This document shows, piece by piece, positions 1 through 8,993 of a DNA stretch of 64,000 bases. Numbering within the stretch: the first letter of the stretch is position 1; every line of letters starts with the position of its first letter. Under the pieces are notes generated by a model. It did not search any database. It saw only the letters and a list, made by a program, of their open reading frames with translations, and was not told the DNA's origin. The translations under genes were made by a program, and so were the position numbers. The stretch is taken from assembly GCF_046592965.1 (NCBI RefSeq), contig NZ_JBISBV010000009.1, positions 1 to 64,000 on the forward strand. Direction: 5' to 3'. The DNA is from Marivita sp046592965. GTDB lineage: Bacteria; Pseudomonadota; Alphaproteobacteria; Rhodobacterales; Rhodobacteraceae.

Positions 1-159
1 TGGGCCCCCGGCCTGCCCAAAACCCGTTCCGGCAAGATCATGCGCCGCATCCTGCGCAAGATCGCCGAAAACGACACCGGGTCCTTGGGCGACACATCCA
101 CCCTCGCCGACCCCTCCGTCGTCGAAAACCTCATCGAAAACAGAGCCATAAAAGGGTGA
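1..159 (+). CDS. acs: acetyl-CoA synthetase, C-terminal fragment
   Basis: Only the last 52 codons are present; the gene begins before the window. The stretch PKTRSGKIMRR is the signature C-terminal loop of acetate-CoA ligases. Its lysine (in SGKIMRR) is the catalytic residue that is reversibly acetylated in this family. The enzyme activates acetate to acetyl-CoA through an acetyl-AMP intermediate in the cytoplasm. The reading frame is open from base 1 to a TGA at 157-159. The family call is secure for this motif, although propionyl-CoA synthetase shares it. Confidence 0.85.
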   Translation, partial: WAPGLPKTRSGKIMRRILRKIAENDTGSLGDTSTLADPSVVENLIENRAIKG

Positions 160-168
160 CACACATGC

Positions 169-202
169 GCGATACGCCGGCACGAGCGTCCGGGCGTATC
201 GC
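169..202 (+). terminator. hairpin after acs, possible terminator
   Basis: A perfect 10-base stem (GCGATACGCC at 169-178 with GGCGTATCGC at 193-202) around a 14-base loop starts 10 bases after the acs stop. No strong T run follows (CAATTTGAAT), so a terminator or mRNA-stabilising role is inferred from position only. Confidence 0.5.
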
Positions 203-299
203 CAATTTGAATAAGTTCTTCAGCATTCTGAAGCTGCAGAAAAAGAATGATCGGTCTAAACTCAAATCTGGAGGGGGTCTTTGAACACAGGGTAAAATC

Positions 300-581
300 A
301 TGCCTTCGATACAACCAGTGATGCCAAACCTTGTCACTCCGGTGACACGCAAACCTGATATTCAGGCGACGTCCTGTTCGACAACCGCTGCGGCGCCTGC
401 GGCAGCAAAGCCCGCATCAGAACCGGAAACCGGTGAAAAGGCCGTCACCCCTGCCGCGCCGCCCTCGGCGTTGCAGGTACAGATCAAGGCGATCATCACG
501 GAACAGGCCAAATCCCTGGTTCGCGAGGAAGCGGAGCAAGCAACCAAGGACCACGAATTCGCCCCTGAGCAGGACATCTGA
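300..581 (+). CDS. small hypothetical protein
   Basis: A 93-residue open frame that I do not recognise. An AGGG about seven bases before the ATG could be its ribosome site. The N-terminal half is rich in Ala, Pro and Thr. The C-terminal half looks helical and charged (IKAIITEQAKSLVREEAEQA). Codon third positions are mostly G or C in the second half, as in real genes here, but no domain or neighbour supports a function. It sits alone between acs and accB and could be spurious. Confidence 0.4.
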   Translation: MPSIQPVMPNLVTPVTRKPDIQATSCSTTAAAPAAAKPASEPETGEKAVTPAAPPSALQVQIKAIITEQAKSLVREEAEQATKDHEFAPEQDI

Positions 582-781
582 AAACACCCATTGCGCCCTG
601 CGCCCTCAATCAGAACGTCTGATAACACGATTGATCACCGGCTTGCTCTTGCTCCTGACGGTCAATCGGTGCAAGGAAAGACATCTATGACAGGCGATGC
701 CTTTGGGTAAAGCGACACTCCGGTCCATCCGATGAGGGAGGCGCGCCTTGGGCGGCGACAAAGAACCGGGCGAGGGACAGC
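582..781. other. gap before accB
   Basis: Two hundred bases with no gene I can support. It ends in the ribosome site GAGGGA in front of accB and presumably holds the accBC promoter, but no clear -35/-10 pair stands out. Confidence 0.4.
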
Positions 782-1264
782 ATGACGAAGAACAAGCATG
801 ATGCCGATGTGGCTTTTATTGAAGCCTTGGCGCAACTGCTGCGAGACAACGACCTGACAGAACTTCAGGTCAAACGCGAATATGGGGAAGATGACAGCCT
901 GAACGTCCGGGTCAGTCGCATGATCCAGTCTGCGCCGGCCGCGCCCGCACTTCCCTCCGTCGCAGCGCCGCTTCCGGCTGCCGCACCCGCCAACCCGACA
1001 GCGGCATCCCCTGAAGACCCGGCGGAACACCCCGGCGCGGTCACCTCTCCGATGGTCGGCACGGTCTATATGCAGGCCGAACCGGGATCGCCCGCGTTCA
1101 TTTCGATTGGCCAACAGATCAGTGAAGGCGATACCTTGCTGATCGTGGAGGCGATGAAAACCATGAACCACATTCCCGCCCCACGCAGTGGCACGGTCAA
1201 GCGTATTCTGGTCGAAGACGGCGCACCCGTCGAATATGGCGCGCCTCTCGTGATCCTCGAATAA
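782..1264 (+). CDS. accB: biotin carboxyl carrier protein of acetyl-CoA carboxylase
   Basis: This 160-residue protein carries the biotin that shuttles CO2 between biotin carboxylase and carboxyltransferase in the first step of fatty-acid synthesis. The C-terminal biotinyl domain contains EAMKTMN, with Lys126 as the expected biotinylation site. An Ala/Pro-rich flexible linker (about residues 50-85) precedes it, and the N-terminal part is the usual AccB region. The start has a GAGGGA ribosome site. accC follows after 15 bases, the standard accBC pair. Length is normal for the family. Confidence 0.96.
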   Translation: MTKNKHDADVAFIEALAQLLRDNDLTELQVKREYGEDDSLNVRVSRMIQSAPAAPALPSVAAPLPAAAPANPTAASPEDPAEHPGAVTSPMVGTVYMQAEPGSPAFISIGQQISEGDTLLIVEAMKTMNHIPAPRSGTVKRILVEDGAPVEYGAPLVILE

Positions 1265-1279
1265 CCGGGCCGCAGAAAC

Positions 1280-2638
1280 ATGTTTGACAAAATCCTGATT
1301 GCCAACCGGGGCGAGATTGCTCTTCGCGTCATCCGCGCGTGCCGCGAGATGGGCGTCGCCAGCGTTGCCGTCCACTCCACTGCCGATTCCGACGCCATGC
1401 ATGTGCGCATGGCGGACGAGGCGATCTGCATCGGCCCACCGCCATCGACGGACAGCTACCTGTCGATCCCGGCGATCATTGCCGCCTGCGAAATCTCCGG
1501 CGCACAGGCGATTCATCCCGGCTATGGGTTCCTGTCGGAAAACGCGCGCTTTGTTCAGATCGTCGAAGATCACGGCCTGACCTTTATCGGACCGACCGCG
1601 GAACATATCCGCGTCATGGGCGACAAGATCACTGCCAAAGACACGATCAAGGCATTGGGGGTGCCCTGCGTTCCCGGGTCTGACGGTGGCGTGCCCGACC
1701 TTGCAAGCGCCAAGAAGGTCGGAGAGGAAATCGGCTATCCGGTGATTGTCAAAGCCACCGCTGGCGGCGGCGGGCGCGGCATGAAGGTTGCGCAAACAGC
1801 CGCCGATATGGAGCGCGCCTTTCAGACCGCGCGATCCGAGGCGAAAGCCGCCTTTGGCAATGATGAAGTGTATGTGGAGAAATACCTGACCACGCCACGC
1901 CATATCGAAGTGCAGGTGTTTGGCGATGGCAAGGGGGGCGCCGTACATCTGGGCGAGCGCGATTGCTCGCTGCAACGACGCCATCAAAAGGTACTGGAAG
2001 AAGCGCCCGGCCCCAGCATCACGGCCGAGGAGCGCGCGAGCATCGGCAAGGTTTGTGCCGATGCCGTGTCGCGGATCAACTATGCGGGCGCGGGCACGAT
2101 CGAATTCCTGTACGAGAACGGCGCATTTTATTTCATCGAAATGAACACGCGCCTCCAGGTCGAGCATCCCGTGACCGAAGCGATTTTCGGCGTCGACCTT
2201 GTGCGCGAACAAATTCGCGTTGCCTCAGGCCTGCCGCTTTCGTTCGAACAGGACGATCTTGTGATCAACGGTCATGCGATAGAGGCGCGCATCAACGCGG
2301 AAAAACTGCCGACGTTTGCACCGTCACCGGGGCGTATCACGCAGTATCACGTGCCCGGCGGGCTTGGCGTGCGCATGGATAGCGCGCTCTATGACGGGTA
2401 CAAAATCCCGCCCTATTACGACAGCCTGATTGGGAAACTGATCGTGCATGGCCGGGATCGCGACGAGGCGCTGGCGCGGATGTCGCGCGCCTTGGGAGAA
2501 TTGATCGTGGATGGCATCGACAGCACGGTTCCGCTGTTCAAGGATCTGTTGGAAGACCCTGATATTCAACGCGGCGAGTACAACATTCATTGGTTGGAGC
2601 AGTGGCTGGAGCGCACCTATGCCAGTCGAAAGGCTTGA
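1280..2638 (+). CDS. accC: acetyl-CoA carboxylase, biotin carboxylase subunit
   Basis: This 452-residue ATP-grasp enzyme carboxylates the biotin of AccB using ATP and bicarbonate. It opens with the biotin carboxylase N-terminal motif (KILIANRGEIA). The ATP-binding glycine-rich loop is at about 162-168 (GGGGRGM). The signature FIEMNTRLQVEHPVTE lies near residue 290. Length matches bacterial AccC (about 450). It is directly downstream of accB and is probably co-transcribed. Cytoplasmic. Confidence 0.97.
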   Translation: MFDKILIANRGEIALRVIRACREMGVASVAVHSTADSDAMHVRMADEAICIGPPPSTDSYLSIPAIIAACEISGAQAIHPGYGFLSENARFVQIVEDHGLTFIGPTAEHIRVMGDKITAKDTIKALGVPCVPGSDGGVPDLASAKKVGEEIGYPVIVKATAGGGGRGMKVAQTAADMERAFQTARSEAKAAFGNDEVYVEKYLTTPRHIEVQVFGDGKGGAVHLGERDCSLQRRHQKVLEEAPGPSITAEERASIGKVCADAVSRINYAGAGTIEFLYENGAFYFIEMNTRLQVEHPVTEAIFGVDLVREQIRVASGLPLSFEQDDLVINGHAIEARINAEKLPTFAPSPGRITQYHVPGGLGVRMDSALYDGYKIPPYYDSLIGKLIVHGRDRDEALARMSRALGELIVDGIDSTVPLFKDLLEDPDIQRGEYNIHWLEQWLERTYASRKA

Positions 2639-2678
2639 GACGACGGGCGCGGGTGGCTGATACCTCTGGTTCTGGGCG

Positions 2679-3314
2679 ATGAGTATCACGCCGGATTTGC
2701 TGTTGCGAGCCTACCGCGTCGGTCTGTTTCCGATGGCCGAACATCGTGACGATTTAGATTTGTTCTGGGTCGATCCGCAAAAGCGTGGGGTTCTGCCCCT
2801 GAACGCGTTTCGGATTTCACGCAGCCTTGCCAAGACGCTTCGCAGCGACAAATTCACCGTGACGCGCAACAAGGATTTCTCGCTCGTCGTCGACGCCTGC
2901 GCCGATCGCAGCGAGACGTGGATCAACAACGATATTCGTCGCCTGTACCAGGAACTGCATCACCGCGGAGCCGCGCATTCCATCGAGGTTTGGCAGGACG
3001 ACAATTTGGTGGGTGGCGTTTACGGCGTCGCTGTCGGAGCGGCGTTTTGCGGCGAAAGCATGTTCTCGCGCGAACGCGATGCGTCTAAGGTTGCTCTGGC
3101 CTGGCTGGTCGATCTGTTGCGGCGCGGCGGGTTTGTCCTGTTCGACACCCAGTTCATCACCGATCATCTGGCCTCACTCGGCGCGGTCGAGATCACGCGC
3201 GCAGAGTATCGGCGTCGGTTGGACCAGGCCATCCTCGGACATGCCGACTTTTCAGGCACGCCGCTCGCCCTTTCGGGTCAGGACGTGATGCAGCGCAATA
3301 CCCAAACGTCATAA
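2679..3314 (+). CDS. aat: leucyl/phenylalanyl-tRNA--protein transferase
   Basis: This 211-residue protein transfers Leu or Phe from aminoacyl-tRNA to proteins with N-terminal Arg or Lys, marking them for ClpAP/ClpS degradation. It has the family motifs near FWVDPQKRGVLPL and the strongly conserved block GGVYGVAVGAAFCGESMFS. It lies 40 bases after accC on the same strand, an arrangement common in Rhodobacterales. Its last 37 bases overlap the convergent DUF2155 gene. Confidence 0.93.
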   Translation: MSITPDLLLRAYRVGLFPMAEHRDDLDLFWVDPQKRGVLPLNAFRISRSLAKTLRSDKFTVTRNKDFSLVVDACADRSETWINNDIRRLYQELHHRGAAHSIEVWQDDNLVGGVYGVAVGAAFCGESMFSRERDASKVALAWLVDLLRRGGFVLFDTQFITDHLASLGAVEITRAEYRRRLDQAILGHADFSGTPLALSGQDVMQRNTQTS

Positions 3315-3640
3315 CGCGGGTGGTCCATCGGGTTCAGCGCCGGGGATGAGGCAATCATCCACCCCTGGTAGACGGGCGCGTCGATTCCGATTTCCGTGAT
3401 CGTCATATGGGCATATGCCTCGCCAGCCGCGTTGCCGTTGGGATAGCGACATTCGTCGGCTGTGATCGTGATCCGGCCAATTGTCGTCTTTTGCCGCGCG
3501 GCAATCTCAAGATCCGAGACTTTCCCCGTCAACTTGTCCAAAGCGCGCACATTGACGCCGCTTCCGTTGCTCGTAGCCAACTGCGCGGCTCCGGATGTCG
3601 CGATCACGCAGGCGCAGGCCAAGGCGGTCAAACGTTTCAT
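3278..3640 (-). CDS. DUF2155 family exported protein
   Basis: A 120-residue protein with an N-terminal signal sequence (MKRLTALACACVIATSGAAQ). It contains two cysteines in the DUF2155 pattern (DECRYP near the middle and WVLRC close to the end). The family is common in Alphaproteobacteria, often beside aat and an NDUFA12-like gene as here, and its role is not established. The location is predicted to be periplasmic. The 3' end overlaps aat convergently. Confidence 0.8.
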   Translation of the reverse strand: MKRLTALACACVIATSGAAQLATSNGSGVNVRALDKLTGKVSDLEIAARQKTTIGRITITADECRYPNGNAAGEAYAHMTITEIGIDAPVYQGWMIASSPALNPMDHPRYDVWVLRCITS

Positions 3641-3671
3641 TCTGTCGCGGTTCTTTCAAACATGCCCTGCC

Positions 3672-4055
3672 CTATTCCGGGCTCCACGCCTCGTAATCCC
3701 GCCGGTCGGCGGGAACAGGGCGTCGAATCGATCCGTCCGGCGCATAGGCCAATGCCGTTCCGGTCAGGTTTTCCTGATGGGGCTTGATCCACGGTTGCTG
3801 GGGCAACGGCCGTTCGCTGGGCAATTCGTCAAAGGTATGATGCAGCCATCCATGCCAGTTGGCATCCACCCGACTCGCTTCGATCTCGCCGTTATAGATC
3901 ACCCAACGCCGCACACCGTCTTTGGACTGGTAGAAGATGTTGCCCTGCGAGTCTTCTCCCACCTTGTTGCCCTTGCGCCAGGTGTAAAACTGGGTGCCAT
4001 AGGTTTGACCGTTCCACCAGGTCACGGCGCGCAAAAGAGAGTTCATAATGCCCAT
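3672..4055 (-). CDS. NADH:ubiquinone oxidoreductase NDUFA12-like subunit
   Basis: A 127-residue homologue of the mitochondrial complex I accessory subunit NDUFA12 (B17.2). The conserved features are TWWNGQTYGTQFYTWRKG near the N-terminus, the GNIFYQSKDGVRRWVIYNG segment and a tryptophan-rich C-terminal half (WHGWLHHTFDE). In Alphaproteobacteria this protein associates with the peripheral arm of complex I. It is encoded away from the nuo operon, upstream of the DUF2155 gene and probably transcribed with it. Confidence 0.9.
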   Translation of the reverse strand: MGIMNSLLRAVTWWNGQTYGTQFYTWRKGNKVGEDSQGNIFYQSKDGVRRWVIYNGEIEASRVDANWHGWLHHTFDELPSERPLPQQPWIKPHQENLTGTALAYAPDGSIRRPVPADRRDYEAWSPE

Positions 4056-4208
4056 GGAGGACTCCTCGGGGTGTTGTTTGCGCCGTTATAGGGCGCATTG
4101 TAGACCAAGGTCCAGCGCAGCTATGACGCAGTTTGAATAACAAAGGGTGGATGCACGCACCCACCCCCAATCCAGTGTTACGCAGGTCCGGCCCTGCGCT
4201 TGTCAAAC

Positions 4209-5474
4209 TCACCCCGCTTCCGCAGACCCTTTTTTCTGATCGGCATAGATCATCAGCGGCTTGGCGTCGGACGTCACGGCCTCTTCGTTCACGACGATCT
4301 CGGTCACCTCGTCCATCCCGGGAAGCTCGAACATGGTATCGAGCAGGATATCCTCAAGGATCGAGCGCAAACCCCGCGCGCCGGTCTTGCGCTGAATGGC
4401 GCGCTTGGCGATCGCACTCAGCGCGTCTTCGGTGAAGGTCAGCGTGGTATCTTCAAGCTCGAACAGGCGCTGGTATTGCTTGACCAGCGCGTTCTTGGGC
4501 TGTGTCAGAATGATGATCAACGCGTCTTCATCCAGGTCTTCCAATGTTGCGATCACCGGCAGACGGCCCACGAATTCGGGGATAAGGCCGAATTTCAGCA
4601 GGTCTTCGGGTTCGAGCGACTTGAAGGTTTCACCGATACCCGCCTCGCTGTCATCGCGCACATCGGCACCAAAGCCCATGGCCGACCCTTTGCCGCGCTG
4701 CTTGATGATCCGTTCCAGCCCGGCAAACGCGCCGCCGCAGATGAACAGAATGTTGGTCGTGTCCACCTGCAGGAACTCCTGCTGTGGATGCTTGCGCCCA
4801 CCCTGCGGCGGCACAGAAGCGACCGTGCCTTCCATCAGCTTGAGCAACGCCTGCTGCACACCCTCGCCCGATACATCGCGGGTGATCGAGGGGTTCTCCG
4901 ACTTGCGTGTGATCTTGTCGACCTCGTCGATATAGACGATGCCGCGCTGCGCCCGCTCGACGTTGTATTCAGACGATTGCAGCAGTTTGAGAATGATGTT
5001 CTCGACATCTTCGCCCACATACCCCGCTTCGGTCAGCGTGGTGGCGTCTGCCATGGTGAATGGCACATCGAGGATGCGCGCCAGTGTCTGGGCAAGCAGC
5101 GTCTTGCCGCACCCGGTCGGCCCGATCAGCAGGATGTTGGATTTCGCCAGTTCGATGTCGGAGGATTTCTGCGAATGGTTCAAACGCTTGTAGTGGTTGT
5201 GCACGGCCACCGACAGCACACGCTTGGCGACCGCCTGACCGATCACATAATCGTCCAGCACATCGCAAATCTCGCGCGGGGTCGGTACACCGTCGGTCGA
5301 CTTCAGCCCGCCGCCCTTGGTCTCCTCGCGGATGATGTCCATGCAAAGCTCAACGCACTCATCGCAGATGAAGACAGTTGGCCCGGCAATCAGTTTTCGC
5401 ACTTCATGTTGGCTCTTGCCGCAAAAACTACAGTAGAGGGTGTTCTTGCTGTCGCCGCCAGAATTCGTCGCCAT
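4209..5474 (-). CDS. clpX: ATP-dependent Clp protease ATP-binding subunit ClpX
   Basis: This 421-residue AAA+ unfoldase feeds substrates to ClpP. The N-terminal zinc-binding domain has Cys15, Cys18, Cys37 and Cys40. Walker A is GPTGCGKT at about 118-125, and Walker B is the VYIDEVDKI segment. The RKTGARGLRSI sensor-2 motif is in the C-terminal domain. Length is typical. It follows clpP on the same strand with a gap of about 150 bases, the usual clpP-clpX order. Confidence 0.98.
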   Translation of the reverse strand: MATNSGGDSKNTLYCSFCGKSQHEVRKLIAGPTVFICDECVELCMDIIREETKGGGLKSTDGVPTPREICDVLDDYVIGQAVAKRVLSVAVHNHYKRLNHSQKSSDIELAKSNILLIGPTGCGKTLLAQTLARILDVPFTMADATTLTEAGYVGEDVENIILKLLQSSEYNVERAQRGIVYIDEVDKITRKSENPSITRDVSGEGVQQALLKLMEGTVASVPPQGGRKHPQQEFLQVDTTNILFICGGAFAGLERIIKQRGKGSAMGFGADVRDDSEAGIGETFKSLEPEDLLKFGLIPEFVGRLPVIATLEDLDEDALIIILTQPKNALVKQYQRLFELEDTTLTFTEDALSAIAKRAIQRKTGARGLRSILEDILLDTMFELPGMDEVTEIVVNEEAVTSDAKPLMIYADQKKGSAEAG

Positions 5475-5623
5475 GTCTTACCTTTCCCGACTCGCCTTTG
5501 GATGGTTGATTGAACTCACCACTCTCCTCTGGCGTGTGTCGTATTTGCTCCTCAGAACCTTAGGACAGCAGAACTTGGGCCACAACGCCAAAAACGCCGA
5601 TTGGCGAAGCGGCCCGTTCACGA
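5475..5623. other. clpP-clpX gap
   Basis: About 150 bases between the clpP stop and the clpX start, read leftward. It probably holds a clpX promoter; no convincing hairpin or consensus promoter was recognised by eye. Confidence 0.35.
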
Positions 5624-6253
5624 TTATTCGTCCTCGGCGGTTTTGGCCCGGCTTTCGACGATCTCGTCGATCAGGCCCCATTCCTTGGCCTCTTCCGGCG
5701 ACATGAAGTTGTCGCGCTCGAGAGCCTGTTCCACCTTCTTGAGGCTTTGCCCGGTGTGCTTGACGTAGATTTCGTTCAGCCGCTTTTTCAGCTTCAGCGT
5801 CTCTTCGGCGTGGATCATGATGTCCGTCGCCTGACCCTGGTAGCCGCCAGAGGGCTGATGCACCATGACCCGGCTGTTGGGCAGCGAAAAGCGCATTCCC
5901 GCCTCGCCAGCTGTCAACAGGAGCGAGCCCATGGACGCGGCCTGTCCGATCACCAGCGTCGACACCTTGGGCTTGATATATTGCATCGTGTCATAGATCG
6001 AGAGCCCGGATGTCACCACCCCACCGGGCGAGTTGATGTACATGCTGATCTCTTTGGACGGGTTCTCCGCCTCAAGATGCAAAAGCTGCGCCACGATCAG
6101 CGATGACATGCCGTCATGCACGGGACCGCTGAGGAAAATGATCCGCTCTTTCAACAGGCGGGAGAAAATGTCGTAAGCCCGTTCGCCGCGGCTTGTCTGC
6201 TCGACCACCATGGGGACGAGCGTGTTCATATAAGTCTCGAAAGGATCGTTCAT
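5624..6253 (-). CDS. clpP: ATP-dependent Clp protease proteolytic subunit
   Basis: This 209-residue serine peptidase forms the barrel-shaped proteolytic core for ClpX and ClpA. The catalytic triad is visible: Ser107 in GQAASMGS, His132 in VMVHQP and Asp181 in ERDNFM. The INSPGG oxyanion-hole motif is near residue 74. Length is typical. It is followed downstream by clpX. Confidence 0.98.
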   Translation of the reverse strand: MNDPFETYMNTLVPMVVEQTSRGERAYDIFSRLLKERIIFLSGPVHDGMSSLIVAQLLHLEAENPSKEISMYINSPGGVVTSGLSIYDTMQYIKPKVSTLVIGQAASMGSLLLTAGEAGMRFSLPNSRVMVHQPSGGYQGQATDIMIHAEETLKLKKRLNEIYVKHTGQSLKKVEQALERDNFMSPEEAKEWGLIDEIVESRAKTAEDE

Positions 6254-6398
6254 CTGTGCCTGCCTGATATTGCCACCGCCAAAGCGGTGGTGCGGTTGCG
6301 AGTTGGGGGGAGACTAGTGTTGCGCCATGGGGGCTGCAAGGGGGGTGCGGTCGCGCGCGCGGCTTGACCGGACATCCCCCCAGATTAATTGCATCAAA

Positions 6399-7592
6399 AT
6401 GTCAGAACTTTTTCCCCCGACCCGCGCAGGCGCGCTCGATAAACTGTCGGGCTTCCTGGAGTGCGGCGCCGCGCGCTATGGCACAGATCGTAATTTTGAT
6501 CGCGGTCGCGGCCAGCACTATAACGTGTCGATGCTGTCACCCTACATCCGTCACCGGATCCTCACCGAACAAGACGTCCTTGCTGCTGCGTTGGGCCGGA
6601 ACGCAGCCGGTCCCGGCGACAAATTCGTGCAAGAAGTGTTCTGGCGAACCTATTGGAAAGGCTGGTTGGAAATGCGTCCCTCGGTCTGGCAGAGCTACCG
6701 CCAAGGGCTGGTGCGCGCATGGGATGATGTTCAAACCCAATCCGGCCTGCGCGCCGGCTGGTCCTCGGCGTGTCAGGGTGACACCGGCATCACGTGTTTT
6801 GACCATTGGGCGCAGGAGCTGGTGGACACCGGTTACCTGCACAACCATGCGCGCATGTGGTTCGCGTCGATCTGGATATTCACGCTGCGCCTGCCATGGG
6901 AATTGGGTGCCGATTTTTTCCTGCGCCATCTGCTTGACGGCGATCCCGCCTCCAACACGCTCGGGTGGCGCTGGGTCGCAGGGCTTCAGACCCAGGGTCG
7001 CAATTACGTTGCAAGCGCCAGCAATATCGACACATTCACCCAAGGTCGGTTCAATCCCGAAGGCCAGCTTGCCGTCGATCCCGCCCCGCTTGACGGCCCT
7101 CCGCACCCGCCCTGCACTGACGCACCAAAGGGCGACGACCCAGACCTCTCGAAACCATCCGTCCTGCTCTTGCACGAAGACGATCTGAACCCTGACCACA
7201 TCCTCGAAACTGGGTTGATCCCGTTGGCGACAGCGACACTTGACGCCACCAACGCAACAAGCCCGCTAACGATGTCTGCGAACGTGACCCGCTTCAAGAC
7301 CGCGCTCATGGCAGACACCACGTTTCGCCACGCCGAAAGACTTGGTCCCGTGACCAACGCGCTGTCCACCGCCACGCAGATCGAGGATTGGGCCAAAGCC
7401 AACGGCGCGGCTCAGATCATCACACCCTACGCGCCGGTTGGCCCGGCGGCTTCGATCCTGGATCGAATCAGCGCCATGCCGGTCGTGCGCCCCTTGCGCG
7501 ATTACGACCGTCGCGCCTGGCCACACGCGACCGCCGGTTTCTTCAAGTTCCGAAAGAAAATTCCGGATTTGCTCGCGGCCTTGAATCTCTGA
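6399..7592 (+). CDS. photolyase/cryptochrome-like FAD-binding protein, domain order apparently permuted
   Basis: The start is placed at the ATG of MSELFPPT; an in-frame ATG 72 bases upstream lacks support. The product is 397 residues. Residues 1 to about 230 match the helical FAD-binding domain of DNA photolyases: DKFVQEVFWRTYWKGWLE, TGYLHNHARMWFASIW, and GDPASNTLGWRWVAG followed by TQGRF. Canonical photolyases put an alpha/beta antenna domain before this. Here the FAD domain is first, and a shorter alpha/beta-looking segment follows (SVLLLHEDDLNPDH near 250; GAAQIITPYAP near 345; AGFFKFRKKIPDLL at the end). DNA repair or light sensing is possible, but activity is not predictable. It converges on soxF. 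Confidence 0.75.
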   Translation: MSELFPPTRAGALDKLSGFLECGAARYGTDRNFDRGRGQHYNVSMLSPYIRHRILTEQDVLAAALGRNAAGPGDKFVQEVFWRTYWKGWLEMRPSVWQSYRQGLVRAWDDVQTQSGLRAGWSSACQGDTGITCFDHWAQELVDTGYLHNHARMWFASIWIFTLRLPWELGADFFLRHLLDGDPASNTLGWRWVAGLQTQGRNYVASASNIDTFTQGRFNPEGQLAVDPAPLDGPPHPPCTDAPKGDDPDLSKPSVLLLHEDDLNPDHILETGLIPLATATLDATNATSPLTMSANVTRFKTALMADTTFRHAERLGPVTNALSTATQIEDWAKANGAAQIITPYAPVGPAASILDRISAMPVVRPLRDYDRRAWPHATAGFFKFRKKIPDLLAALNL

Positions 7593-7646
7593 CCCCCTGT
7601 TGGTCTCGCGGCGGCTTCTTCTCAATTCAAATGGCCCGGGGAGTTC

Positions 7647-7693
7647 GGGGGCTGCCCCCCACCGAGCGGATCGGATCGCACCGCGATCCGATC
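7647..7693. terminator. bidirectional terminator between the photolyase-like gene and soxF
   Basis: Two stems lie in the 115-base convergent gap. The first is a G/C stem, GGGGGC-t-GCCCCC (7647-7659). The second is a perfect 11-base stem, GATCGGATCGC (7669-7679) with GCGATCCGATC (7683-7693), around a 3-base loop. T runs are weak on both sides, so termination is inferred from position and stem strength. Confidence 0.55.
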
Positions 7694-7707
7694 GTCTTGG
7701 TCATGGC

Positions 7708-8976
7708 CTAGCCAAACATGTCGGCCGTGATCCCCTCGTACCAACCGACGCTTTCTTCAAACGTCACCTTGCGCAACGCGGCATCCTCACCGGTCTGGCT
7801 GATGAACCCGTCGACCTTGGCGATCTTTTCGTCTGTCGCCTCGTAGGTCGCGCCGACCTTCACGCCGTCTTCGGTGTCGATCAAAGACCAGCAGGTGTTC
7901 GAGAACTTGGCCGGAAACACGCGTGATCCTGTCAAGGCCCCGCGCACCGCCATTGCCGCGACCTTGGCTTGGGAATTGGCCGAAAACGCCGATTTCGGCA
8001 TATCGCCCTGATTGGTGGCATCGCCAAGAATGTGGATATTCTCATCCAGACGTGACTGCATGGTGTGGCCATCGACCGGTGCCCAGTTGTTTTCCGTCAG
8101 GCCCGCGGCCTCGCAAATCAGCCCGGCTTTTTGCGCCGGTATCACGTTGACCACGTCGGCTTTCACCACCTCGCCGTCGATATCGACGGTCATTGCAGCC
8201 GGATCGACAGAGACATTCTTGCCGCCGAAATCTGGCCCGATCCGTTCGATCATGCCGGTATAGTGTTTCTGCCAGCCTTCCTCGAAAAGCGCCTGCTTGG
8301 AGTAATTCGCCTTGGGATCGGCGATGATGATCTTGGCGGTCGGGTTGCTGGCTTTCAGCACATGCGCCACCATCGAGATCCGTTCGTACGGTCCGGGCGG
8401 GCAACGGTACGGATTGGGCGGCGCAACCATGACGTAGGTGCCGCCTTCGGGCATCGCCTCGACCTGCGCCTTGAGCAATTCCGTCTGACTGCCGCCCTTA
8501 TAGGCATGCGGCATCGCGTTCTGTGCCGACACGTCCCAACCCGGAACCGAGCCGTCGACGAAATCAATGCCGGGGCTCAGGATCAGGCGGTCATAGGGCA
8601 CCGAACCGCCCCCCGCCAGAGATACGGTCTTGGCGTCCCGATCAACGCCGACGGCCCAGTCATGCACCACGTTGACACCGTAGTCTGACGCCAAGGTGCC
8701 GTAAGAATGCTCGATGCTTTCGAGATCACGGAACCCGCCGATGTAGAGGTTGGAGAAGAAGCAGGTGTAATAGCTGCGGCTCGGCTCGATCAGGGTCACA
8801 TCGATCTCGCCGTTGCTGTCCTTGGCGATATAGCGCGCCGCGGTGGCGCCACCGGCGCCGCCGCCGACGACAACCACCTTGGGTTTGCCATGCGACGCGG
8901 CGTGTACGGTTGGCGCGGTGAGCGTGGATGCTGCGGCAAACCCTGTGCCGACAAAGGTGCGTCTGTTCAGTTTCAT
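7708..8976 (-). CDS. soxF: SoxF, FAD-dependent sulfide dehydrogenase flavoprotein
   Basis: A 422-residue flavoprotein of the FccB/SoxF family that oxidises sulfide and passes electrons to a c-type cytochrome in the periplasm. The chosen ATG has a GGAGG ribosome site nearby and opens a Tat signal (MKLNRRTFVGTG). The dinucleotide fold follows (VVVVGGGAGGATAARYI). Conserved cysteines are near YYTCFFSNLY and APPNPYRCPPGPYERI. It is the last gene of the sox run; its expected heme partner, SoxE, is immediately upstream. Confidence 0.94.
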   Translation of the reverse strand: MKLNRRTFVGTGFAAASTLTAPTVHAASHGKPKVVVVGGGAGGATAARYIAKDSNGEIDVTLIEPSRSYYTCFFSNLYIGGFRDLESIEHSYGTLASDYGVNVVHDWAVGVDRDAKTVSLAGGGSVPYDRLILSPGIDFVDGSVPGWDVSAQNAMPHAYKGGSQTELLKAQVEAMPEGGTYVMVAPPNPYRCPPGPYERISMVAHVLKASNPTAKIIIADPKANYSKQALFEEGWQKHYTGMIERIGPDFGGKNVSVDPAAMTVDIDGEVVKADVVNVIPAQKAGLICEAAGLTENNWAPVDGHTMQSRLDENIHILGDATNQGDMPKSAFSANSQAKVAAMAVRGALTGSRVFPAKFSNTCWSLIDTEDGVKVGATYEATDEKIAKVDGFISQTGEDAALRKVTFEESVGWYEGITADMFG

Positions 8977-8993
8977 GAGTAACCTCCCTTGAG

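Noticed and set aside
662..2212. A long open frame antisense to accB-accC (and similar ones antisense to clpX, soxBCDE and ftsH)
   Set aside because: These are mirror frames produced by the high-GC codon bias of the true gene. The sense strand has unmistakable family motifs, and the antisense products are Arg/His-rich without domains.
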